DNA from: Lysobacter firmicutimachus
GTDB lineage: Bacteria > Pseudomonadota > Gammaproteobacteria > Xanthomonadales > Xanthomonadaceae
Assembly (NCBI RefSeq): GCF_037027445.1
Contig: NZ_JBANDL010000002.1
Span: forward strand, 248,001 to 312,000
Length of the DNA stretch: 64,000 nucleotides
Direction: 5' to 3'
A program made the position numbers and the translations under genes. The notes below the pieces were generated by a model, which saw only the letters and a list, made by a program, of their open reading frames with translations, searched no databases and was not told the origin of the DNA. Each line of letters opens with the position of its first letter. The first letter of the stretch is position 1. This document shows, in pieces, positions 8,902 through 15,673 of this stretch.

Positions 8902-8979
8902 TTCGCTGATTCGCTGATTCGGGATTCGGGATTGGGGATTCGGGATTGGGGATTGGGGATTGGGGATTGAGGATTGGGG
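8892..8979. repeat. Short tandem repeats GATTCGCT and GGGATTSGGGATT
   Basis: Three GATTCGCT units begin in the last codons of the DUF218 gene and its stop. They run into an array of GGGATTCGGGATTGGGGATT-like 7-8 bp units. Related strings occur at 21113-21141 and 40689-40711, both near gene ends. Confidence 0.8.
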
Positions 8980-9169
8980 CGATGCTGCGGGCGCACATCG
9001 CCGGGGCGGTCCGTGCGGGGGCGACGGATGTCGTTTTTCCTTGTTTTCCAGGTTTTTTTACGGGTCCCGGACGGTACGGCGGCGGCGTCGCCCGATTCCG
9101 GGGCGGGGGCCGCGTTGCGAAGCCGCTCACGGTTTGCGTGCGTGGCGGCGAAGGCCGCGCGGGCATGGG

Positions 9170-9175
9170 CTAGAG
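9170..9175 (+). promoter_or_regulatory. Candidate -10 (TAGAGT) upstream of the peptide operon
   Basis: TAGAGT lies about 120 nt before the first precursor start. TAGA-type hexamers precede several other genes in this window (polA, the tandem-receiver regulator). The -35 is not recognisable. If used, the transcript would carry the structured leader at 9184-9228. Confidence 0.3.
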
Positions 9176-9183
9176 TCGGGGCA

Positions 9184-9228
9184 GCTTCGCTGCGGGCGTA
9201 CGGAGGTACGCGCGGTACGCCGCGAAGC
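9184..9228 (+). promoter_or_regulatory. Structured leader upstream of the precursor peptides (alternative hairpins)
   Basis: Two mutually exclusive pairings can be drawn. A short perfect hairpin pairs GCGTAC (9196-9201) with GTACGC (9206-9211) around a GGAG loop. A longer one pairs GCTTCG (9184-9189) with CGAAGC (9223-9228) and closes inward on the same GCGTAC copy. The GGAG loop is Shine-Dalgarno-like. Whether this regulates expression is unknown. Confidence 0.35.
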
Positions 9229-9295
9229 GCTCGTGCGCGGAGTCGCCGTCGGTGTCTCTCCGCGCGTCGCAACGCGTCGTTCAAGGAGAGCCATC

Positions 9296-9457
9296 GTGAA
9301 GCAATCCAGTACCGCGAAAGCGTCCGCACCGGTCGTCGCACCGGTCCCGCGCGTCAAGCTGCAACCGACTTCGGCGCCGCTGAGCAAGCACGCGCCGGCC
9401 TCGGCCTCGGCCTCGTACGCGCCGCGTTCGTGCAGTCGTTTCATCTACTGCGTCTGA
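9296..9457 (+). CDS. Putative RiPP precursor peptide 1
   Basis: 53-aa peptide starting at GTG 9296, preceded by a strong AAGGAG site with 8-nt spacing. The first two thirds are Ala/Pro/Ser/Lys-rich without structure, like a leader. The C-terminus reads YAPRSCSRFIYCV, with two Cys, a Ser directly before the first Cys, and a single Arg-Phe-Ile-Tyr between them. The next small gene ends in the same pattern. The frame is open upstream, but only across the tandem repeats and the leader, so the GTG with its ribosome-binding site is preferred. It lies directly upstream of a LanM-like gene, so it is probably a substrate. No database match was checked. Confidence 0.65.
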   Translation: MKQSSTAKASAPVVAPVPRVKLQPTSAPLSKHAPASASASYAPRSCSRFIYCV

Positions 9458-9521
9458 TCCTGCGTCCCTGGCTGCGGCGCATCCGCGCTGCGGCTCGCCA
9501 ACCGTCGAAGGAGATGGTCCG

Positions 9522-9674
9522 ATGAAGATGAAGAAGTCCAAGCCCGCCCCGACCACCGCGTCCAAGCAGCGCCAGGCCGTACCGGCGCTGGCGATCGGCG
9601 AACTGCGCAAGCAGGCCGCTTCCGGCGCGAGCTTCGTGCCGGCCACCTGCCGCCGCATCTATTGCATTCCGTGA
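9522..9674 (+). CDS. Putative RiPP precursor peptide 2
   Basis: 50-aa peptide starting MKMKKSKPAP after an AAGGAG site (9508-9513). It is only partly similar to peptide 1 in the leader (Lys/Ala/Pro-rich, then ALAIGELRKQ), but its C-terminus PATCRRIYCIP repeats the [S/T]-C-x-R-I-Y-C pattern. The ALAIGELRKQ helix may be a recognition segment for the modifying enzyme. Stop at 9672-9674 leaves 58 nt before the DUF4135 gene. The two peptides look like diverged paralogues feeding the same enzymes. The gene is short, but ribosome-binding site, spacing and the shared core make it credible. Confidence 0.68.
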   Translation: MKMKKSKPAPTTASKQRQAVPALAIGELRKQAASGASFVPATCRRIYCIP

Positions 9675-9732
9675 GCGGCACCGCGGCCGGCGCCTCGCGC
9701 CGGCCGCGCCGTTGCGAGGGCGACGCGGCGCG

Positions 9733-12108
9733 ATGAGCGAATCCCTGCTGGACCTCGCGCCCGCGCCTGCGCGCGCGGCGCCGCCCGCTTCGCCTGCCGC
9801 CCGTCGTCTGCTGGCGGCTGTGGCCGGCGGCGGCTCGGCCTGGTGGTGGCCGCGGCGCGCGCGCATCGGCGAGGACGGTTTGCTCGTCCCTTTGCGCGCA
9901 TGGCGCGGCGCGCGTGCGGCGCGCCGCATCGGCGCGGCCTTGCACGACGCGCGTCTGGCGCCCTGGCTGCGTTTTCTCGATGCGCTCGATCGCGATTGCG
10001 CCGCGCTGGCGCGCGCGCATGCGCGACGCGTGGCGCCGTCCGCGCTGGCGCTCGACAACGGCGAGTTGCATGCGCCGGTGCTCGACCTCGCCCTGCATTG
10101 GTGCCTGGCGCCGCGCCGCCCGCGCCTGGAAGCGCGCCTGCGCGCTCTGCGCGAGCGCCACCGTGAGTTCCTGGCCTTGTTCCTGCGCCGGCTGCGGCGC
10201 GATCTGCGCAGCGGCGCGCTGCAGCGGCAGGCCGGGGCCGACGGCCGCGTCGCGGCGTTGTGGGCGCATCCGGAAGAAACCCACCACGGTGGCCAGCGGG
10301 TGCTGCGTGCGACCTGGGACAACGGCGTCGCCCTGGCCTACAAGCCGCGGCCGGCCGATGCCGAAATCGCCTTCCTCGGCGCCGACGGCGTATTCGCCTG
10401 GATCAATGGCCTGCGCGGCGGCCCCGCTGCGCTGCGGCTGCCGACACTGAACAGTTTTCATGGCGATGGCCGCGATCGCGACTATCTGTGGCAGGAGTGG
10501 ATCGGCGCGCCGCCCGGCTACGGCCGCGTGCGCGGCGGGCCGCTGCGCGCCGTACGCTTGAGCCGGTCCCGGGCGCGACGTCTGTGGCGCGACGCCGGCG
10601 CATTGGCCGGCGCCTGCTTCGGCTTCGGCCTGGTCGACCTGGGGCCGGGCAATGTGGTCTGCGGCCTGCGCCGCGGTCGCCCGCAGTTGTTGCCGGTCGA
10701 CCTGGAGGTCTGTCTGTTTCCGGTCCAGGGCCTGGAGGACACCGGCCTGACCGTCGGCGACCGCGACCGCGGCCGCTATCCGGCCGGGTTCGAGCGCGAT
10801 CCCGGGCGCGGCGACAGCGAAGGCCCGGACTGGGCGTTCTTCGATGCCGACGACGGCTCGGCGCGATTGTGCGCGGTGGCGCGGCCCTGGCGGCGCGAGA
10901 GCGCGCCGGGGCTGGTCGCCGATCGCGACGGCCGGGTCGGCTACGGCGCCTATGCGCCCGATTTCCTGCGCGGCTTGTTCGATCTGTGGATGCGCATCCA
11001 TTGTCATCGGGACGCGCTGGGCGCCGCCGTGGGGGGACGATTGCGCGGGCGCCTTACCCGGGTGTTGTTGCGGCCGACCCCGGCGTACGCCGAGGCCTTG
11101 GATCCGTTCGCCGGTGCCGCACCGGACCTGCGCGGCTATGTCGCCGCCGAGCGCGCGCAGCTGCGCCGCGGCGACGTGCCGTACTTCTACACCCGGCTCG
11201 ACCGGCCGGCGCCGTTGCTGACCTTGCCGCCGCCCCCCGGGACGCCGCACGCCGTCGCCGGGCGCTTGCCGCATCCGCGCGCGCAGCTCAATCCGCAGCC
11301 GGCGCGCGCGCGCGGCGAGGGGTTCGGGTTGCTCGATCTGGCGGTCGCGGCGCGCGACGCGATCGCCCACGTGATGGCCGATCTGAGCGCGGCGCACGGC
11401 GTCTGCGGCGAATTGCACGAACCGCGCCTGGGCGTGCGCCTGCAATGGTGGGGTGCGCAGGACGGCGAGGCGTGTTTCGACTGGGCCCGGCAGGACCGCC
11501 GGGTGATCTGCCGCTGGCAGGGCGAGCAGGTCGGCCTGCGGGTGGAGGCCTTGGCGGCGCCGGCCGAGCCCGCTGCGCCGCAAGACGACGCCGAGGCGAT
11601 GGCCGCGCGCCTGCTGCGCATCGACCGCATCGACGCGGCCCTGCGCACGCCCTGGACCGACGGCGGTTTCGCCGATCCGGCATTGGAGGCCAGGCTGGAC
11701 GCGCATGTGCGGGAATCGATGGCATGGTTGCAGGCGGTGGTCGATCGTCACGGTTGGCCCGGACGCACCCTGGTCGGCGAGGCCGCGGCCGCGGCGGCCT
11801 GCCGCCTGCTGCAACATGCCGACGGACCGCGGGCGTTTCAGGACCGTTGCCTGCGGCTGATCGCGGCGGCCGCGCGCGCCGGCGACATGGCACTGCGCGA
11901 ACTGGCCTATCTGACCGACGCCCTGCGCGTGCAGCGCGGGCGCAAGCAGCGCTACGGCACCAAGTTCCGGCGGCGCGGGCAGGGGTTCGAGCCTTGTCCG
12001 ATCGAGCGCCCGGGCCAGGTCGACCACCGCCGCCTGGCGATGGGACTGGAGCCGTTGGCCGAGTACGCCGAGCGCATCCGGCGCCAGTTCGCGGCGGCGC
12101 GCGGATGA
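9733..12108 (+). CDS. LanM-like DUF4135 kinase/dehydratase-type protein fused to DUF6624
   Basis: 791-aa protein whose N-terminal about 550 residues match the DUF4135 (LanM dehydratase) fold. Visible are ALAYKPR (Lys204, nucleotide binding), VDLGPGNVV (Asp302, Asn307) and VDLEV (Asp323), which align with the LanM kinase residues. Differences: the usual His of T-D-L-H is Gly304, and the G-D-x-H elimination motif is E-E-T-H (182-184). The C-terminus (about 615-791) is not a LanC cyclase, as no zinc-ligand Cys/His motifs are visible. It matches DUF6624 instead (GWPGRTLVGE, LQHAD, YGTKF, GLEPLAEY). ATG 9733 is preferred over an in-frame TTG at 9712. Its stop overlaps the next start (ATGA). Phosphorylation of the precursors is the inferred activity; dehydration is less certain. 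Confidence 0.78.
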   Translation: MSESLLDLAPAPARAAPPASPAARRLLAAVAGGGSAWWWPRRARIGEDGLLVPLRAWRGARAARRIGAALHDARLAPWLRFLDALDRDCAALARAHARRVAPSALALDNGELHAPVLDLALHWCLAPRRPRLEARLRALRERHREFLALFLRRLRRDLRSGALQRQAGADGRVAALWAHPEETHHGGQRVLRATWDNGVALAYKPRPADAEIAFLGADGVFAWINGLRGGPAALRLPTLNSFHGDGRDRDYLWQEWIGAPPGYGRVRGGPLRAVRLSRSRARRLWRDAGALAGACFGFGLVDLGPGNVVCGLRRGRPQLLPVDLEVCLFPVQGLEDTGLTVGDRDRGRYPAGFERDPGRGDSEGPDWAFFDADDGSARLCAVARPWRRESAPGLVADRDGRVGYGAYAPDFLRGLFDLWMRIHCHRDALGAAVGGRLRGRLTRVLLRPTPAYAEALDPFAGAAPDLRGYVAAERAQLRRGDVPYFYTRLDRPAPLLTLPPPPGTPHAVAGRLPHPRAQLNPQPARARGEGFGLLDLAVAARDAIAHVMADLSAAHGVCGELHEPRLGVRLQWWGAQDGEACFDWARQDRRVICRWQGEQVGLRVEALAAPAEPAAPQDDAEAMAARLLRIDRIDAALRTPWTDGGFADPALEARLDAHVRESMAWLQAVVDRHGWPGRTLVGEAAAAAACRLLQHADGPRAFQDRCLRLIAAAARAGDMALRELAYLTDALRVQRGRKQRYGTKFRRRGQGFEPCPIERPGQVDHRRLAMGLEPLAEYAERIRRQFAAARG

Positions 12109-13298
12109 GCGCGCCGATCGACTGGAGCGGCTTGCGCGCGCACTGGGGGCGTCGCGCCTGCCGCTTGCCGGGCGCTGCGCCGGCGTTGGATCCGGTCCGG
12201 GCCTACGCGCTGGTGCGCCGCGCGGCGCAGCCGTTCCGCGCGGGCACGCGCTTTCTGGCTTTGCCGGACGTGCGTTTCTACGTAGACGGCGGTTGGATGC
12301 GCGCGCCGGGCGATCTGTTGCCCGGCGCCGAAGACGCCGATCCGGCCGGATACGCGCAGCGGGTGCGGGCGCGGCTGGACGGGCGCCGATTCCAGTTGCG
12401 GGTGACCCAGCCGCTGTTTCTCGATTACGAACTCTGGGCGCAGGCGCGCGCGGCCCTGGCCGGTTTGTTCGCGCAGGTCGGTCAGCCGAGTCTGGCGTTG
12501 ACCGCGACCTTGTGGCTGGGCGACGCCGATGCCGCCACGCGCGGGCCGCAAGTCGAGCCGGCCGCGGCGAGTCTGCGCCTGCCGCTGTTGGGCGGTTGCC
12601 TGGCGCGTTGCCGCCGCACCCGTCCGCGCGCGGCAGGCGCGGCGGGGCGGACGCTGTGCGCCGATGCGGGCGAGGCGCTGTACTGGCCGGCGGGCCATTG
12701 GGTCGAAGAGGCCGATCGGGGCACGACGCTCGGACTGGCGGTGAGCATTCCGGTCGGCGGCGAAGAAGCGGCGGTAGCGGTCAAGGACCTGTTGGCCGAC
12801 CTGGTCGACGCCGAACTCGGCACGCAGGCCGAAGTCGCCATGCTCGACTATCCGCCACGTGCGCGCGGCCGCGATGCGATCGCGCCCTTGCGCGCGGTCG
12901 CCGCGCAGATGCGCAGCGCGGTGGCCGGCGGCGCGCTGGAGCGCGCGTTGCGCGCCAGTTGGGCTGCGCGCGCCAGCGCGGCCGGCCTGGAACCGCCACC
13001 GCCGCCGCGCGCGGACGATGCGCTGAGGCCGGCCGACCGCGTCCGCCTGGACCGGCGCAGCCCCCTGCTGCGGCTGGCCGAGGGCGCGCAAGAGTGGTGG
13101 GCCGTCAACGGCCATGTGTTCTCGGTGCCGGTGCATCCGCGGGCGCAGGCGCTGTGGCGGGCGTTGCACGAGCCGGCCGCGGCGACGGTCGCGCAGCTGT
13201 GCGCAGGGCCGCGCCGGCGCATCGACCCGGGGGCGCTGGCCTTGTTGCAGCGCTTGCACGATCTGCGTGCGCTGCAGTGCGAGCGGGCATCGGCATGA
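12105..13298 (+). CDS. JmjC/cupin-like protein with degenerate metal site
   Basis: 397-aa protein, paralogous in layout to the next gene: N-terminal helical part, a cupin-like core ending ALYWPAGHWVEEADRG, and a C-terminal winged-helix-like domain (RSPLLRLAEGAQEWWAVNGH). The H-x-D iron motif of JmjC hydroxylases is replaced by Gln149-Val-Glu151. The distal region has His198, but not at the position of the partner's third ligand. Loss of Fe(II)/2-oxoglutarate chemistry is therefore likely, making it a candidate pseudoenzyme or peptide-binding partner. The start overlaps the DUF4135 stop and its own stop overlaps the next start, so the three proteins are probably translationally coupled. Confidence 0.7.
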   Translation: MSAPIDWSGLRAHWGRRACRLPGAAPALDPVRAYALVRRAAQPFRAGTRFLALPDVRFYVDGGWMRAPGDLLPGAEDADPAGYAQRVRARLDGRRFQLRVTQPLFLDYELWAQARAALAGLFAQVGQPSLALTATLWLGDADAATRGPQVEPAAASLRLPLLGGCLARCRRTRPRAAGAAGRTLCADAGEALYWPAGHWVEEADRGTTLGLAVSIPVGGEEAAVAVKDLLADLVDAELGTQAEVAMLDYPPRARGRDAIAPLRAVAAQMRSAVAGGALERALRASWAARASAAGLEPPPPPRADDALRPADRVRLDRRSPLLRLAEGAQEWWAVNGHVFSVPVHPRAQALWRALHEPAAATVAQLCAGPRRRIDPGALALLQRLHDLRALQCERASA

Positions 13299-14620
13299 AC
13301 GGCCCCTTCGTGCTGCCGCCGCAGGCGCCGATCGAGCGCGACGCGTTGGACTGGGACACGTTCGCGGGCGAAGACTGGGACCGGCGCCCGGTGCTGTTCA
13401 AGGGCGTGCTCGATCGCGCGGGCCCGTTTCGCCTCGACGAGGTCTATCGCAGCGCCCTGGTGGCGACCCGGCGCAGCCGCGCGCGCCTGCCGGGCGATCC
13501 GGACAATGCGGTGGTGACCTTGGACCGCTTGCAGCAACTCGATCCTGCGCCGTGGATGCCGCAGGCCGCGGACGGTTCGTTGGCCGGCTATCGGCGGCGC
13601 ATGCTCGACACGCTCGGCGCGCGCCGCTACGCCCTGGTGATCAGCGCCTTTCATTCCTTCCACCGGCCGTTGTGGCGGCGCGAGCGCGCATTCTTCGCGC
13701 CGCTGTGGCGACGCACCGGCTTGCCGTTGACCGGGGCGATCACGACCTTGTTCCACGGCAACTACGAGTCGACGCCGGTCGGCGTGCACCGCGATCGCTT
13801 CGCCACCTTCATGGTGCCGGTGGAAGGCCGCAAGCGCATGCGCTTCTGGGCGCAAAAGCCGTGGACCGAGGCGGTGTCGACCTTGCCCGACTACCGCGCG
13901 CATCTGGCGACCTCGTTCCTGGTCGAGGCCGGCCCCGGCGACCTGCTGTACTGGCCGGCCGACTATTACCACGTCGGCGAGAGCGTCGGCGGCGGCGTCT
14001 CGACCAGCGTCAACATCGGCATACCGCGCACCGAGCACCGGCCGGTCTACGACCTGGAGGACCTGCTGGTCGAGATAGGCGACGCCGCATCCCTGGTCGA
14101 TCCGGCCGCGCCGCTGCTGCGCGCGCGCATGCCGGCCGGGGTGGCGGCGCTGTGGGACGCTGCCGCGCCCGCGCCGGGGCATTTGCCGCCGCAGTTGCCG
14201 CCGGCCCTGGAGGCGGCGCTGGGCTTGCTTCGCGCCGCGGCGCAGGCGCCGGCGCTGGCCGCGCGGGTGGGCGCGGTGTCGTTGCAGCGCTGGTCGGCCG
14301 GCGGTTTCGAGCCGGTGCCGCCGTTGCGGCGCGTCGCTCGGCCGCCGGCATCGGCGCGGCTGGCGCTGCGGCCCGACAGCGTGGTGTTGCAGCGGCGCGA
14401 GCGCGGCGGCTGGCGTTTCGCCGCCGACGGCCACGGCCTGCGCCTGGACGGCGATGCCGCCGCGGCGCGGGCGCTGCTGGCGCGGCTGCGCGCGGGCGGC
14501 GCCCTCGGCCCGGCCGAGGCCGTGCGCGATGCGAGCCGTCGCGGCCGCGGCGAACGCGAGAGCGTGCTGCGCTGGCTGCTGGCGACCGGCGCGCTGCAAG
14601 TGCGGCGCGGCCGCGAATAA
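13295..14620 (+). CDS. JmjC/cupin-like Fe(II)/2-oxoglutarate hydroxylase
   Basis: 441-aa protein with a cupin_8/JmjC core. The expected facial triad is present: His165-x-Asp167 in VGVHRDRFATFMVP and His226 in LYWPADYYHVGES. The preceding TTLFHGNYEST is typical of bacterial ROXA/MINA-type peptide and protein hydroxylases. The C-terminal 180 residues form a winged-helix-like domain as in that family. It is the last gene of the ATGA-overlapping operon. By context it would hydroxylate the precursor peptides (Arg, Ile or Tyr near the C-terminus are candidates), but a ribosomal or other protein substrate is possible. The stop is TAA, followed at once by a palindrome. Confidence 0.78.
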   Translation: MNGPFVLPPQAPIERDALDWDTFAGEDWDRRPVLFKGVLDRAGPFRLDEVYRSALVATRRSRARLPGDPDNAVVTLDRLQQLDPAPWMPQAADGSLAGYRRRMLDTLGARRYALVISAFHSFHRPLWRRERAFFAPLWRRTGLPLTGAITTLFHGNYESTPVGVHRDRFATFMVPVEGRKRMRFWAQKPWTEAVSTLPDYRAHLATSFLVEAGPGDLLYWPADYYHVGESVGGGVSTSVNIGIPRTEHRPVYDLEDLLVEIGDAASLVDPAAPLLRARMPAGVAALWDAAAPAPGHLPPQLPPALEAALGLLRAAAQAPALAARVGAVSLQRWSAGGFEPVPPLRRVARPPASARLALRPDSVVLQRRERGGWRFAADGHGLRLDGDAAAARALLARLRAGGALGPAEAVRDASRRGRGERESVLRWLLATGALQVRRGRE

Positions 14621-14637
14621 TTTTCCGATCGGGAAAA
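14621..14637 (+). terminator. Palindrome TTTTCCGATCGGGAAAA after the peptide operon
   Basis: It begins at the base after the hydroxylase stop codon, with arms TTTTCC and GGAAAA around a central CCGATCGG. The stem is short and no T-run follows on the plus strand. It may be a weak terminator, or an operator for the convergent XRE regulator gene. Confidence 0.35.
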
Positions 14638-14720
14638 TCCGGCGCCGTGACCGCCGTTTGCGGCCGCTGTGACGGGTATTCGCGCGCCGCCGTGCGCGCG
14701 GTCGGACCCCGCGCGGCCGT

Positions 14721-15410
14721 TCAGCCGGACAGCCGGTGCGGCTGCGCCTCGCGCGGGGCTTCGATCGCGTAACGGTTCGACAGCGCTGCGCGCAGATGGT
14801 TTTCGTTGCCCGAACACACTGCGAGCAGACGGCAGGGGCCGGGCGCGGCGGCGATGTAGGCGTGGCCCATGGAGCTGTCGAAGTAGATCGAATCGCCGAC
14901 CTCCAGGCGCATCGGTGCATACAGCTCGCTGTGCATCTCGACGCAGCCTTCCAGTACCAGCGCGAACTCTTCGCCGGCGTGGCGGATCAATTCGCCGAAC
15001 TCGTCCAGGCTGCGCGCATGCACGTCGACGATGATCGGCACCAGCCGTTTGTTGAGCAGTTCCGAAGCCGGATATCGATGATCGTAATGCTCGCTGCGGA
15101 TCGCATAGCCCTCGCCGGCGCGGGTGATGCTGCGGCGGCCGGCGAACTGGTCGCTGCCGCTCGCCGCCGGCGCCGCGAACAGTTCGCCGATGTCGACTTC
15201 CAAGCCCTGCGCGATGCGGGTGAGCTTGTCGAAACTCAGCGACATCTTGCCGTTTTCGATCTTCGACAAAGTGGAGATCGGCAGGCCGGTGCGCGCGCCG
15301 ATCTCGGCCAGCGTCCAGCCGCGCTGCCGCCGCAGCGCGCGCAGCGCGACGCCGGGATTGTGGGCGCTGGGAGCGACGGCGGTTACGTGCTTGCTGCGCA
15401 TGGCGGGCAT
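14721..15410 (-). CDS. XRE-family transcriptional regulator with C-terminal cupin domain
   Basis: 229-aa two-domain regulator. The N-terminal HTH_3 (LRALRRQRGWTLAEIGARTGLPISTLSKIENGK, split across residues about 25-60) is followed by a cupin (HAGEEFALVLEGCVEMHSE, then LEVGDSIYFDSSMGHAY). Members of this HTH-cupin group (PuuR/SutR type) sense small amines or amino acids through the cupin. The start is uncertain: ATG at 15410 is used, ATG at 15401 is equally placed, and no strong ribosome-binding site is seen. It is convergent with the RiPP-like operon and divergent from the serine hydrolase gene. A perfect palindrome about 90 nt upstream may be its own operator. Confidence 0.85.
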   Translation of the reverse strand: MPAMRSKHVTAVAPSAHNPGVALRALRRQRGWTLAEIGARTGLPISTLSKIENGKMSLSFDKLTRIAQGLEVDIGELFAAPAASGSDQFAGRRSITRAGEGYAIRSEHYDHRYPASELLNKRLVPIIVDVHARSLDEFGELIRHAGEEFALVLEGCVEMHSELYAPMRLEVGDSIYFDSSMGHAYIAAAPGPCRLLAVCSGNENHLRAALSNRYAIEAPREAQPHRLSG

Positions 15411-15495
15411 GGGAGCGGCCGTAAAGGTTGCCTGCAACGACTCTAGGCGCGCCGCGGGGGCCTTGCCAAGCGGGGGACGGCCCCGTCGCATGCAG

Positions 15496-15523
15496 GCAAA
15501 AGCGATTTTGCGAAAGGCGAAAT
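15496..15523. promoter_or_regulatory. Candidate operator for the XRE-cupin regulator
   Basis: Perfect inverted repeat GCAAAA-GCGA-TTTTGC (15496-15511), followed by an extra half-site GCGAAAT (15517-15523). It lies between the divergent regulator and serine-hydrolase genes. It stands out as A/T-rich in a very GC-rich region and has the form of sites used by HTH-cupin regulators. Confidence 0.4.
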
Positions 15524-15673
15524 GCGCGCGCAGCGCGAACGCAGGCGAGGGCCGCGCGCGCCGAGCGCGTACACTGCGCGCGGCGTTGCGAACGGTTTCT
15601 GATCGCCATCACATCGCGTCGCGGGCCGGAGGGCTCCGCACGGATCTTGGCGCCGAGGGCTTGCGGGGGACGA

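Noticed and set aside
9445..12027. An 860-codon minus-strand open frame across the LanM-like gene
   Set aside because: Composition is Arg/Gln/Ala-rich with no motifs; the plus-strand DUF4135-DUF6624 reading is coherent.
9296..14620. Standard class II lanthipeptide cluster
   Set aside because: No LanC domain, no LanT-type peptidase-exporter and the LanM motifs are altered.
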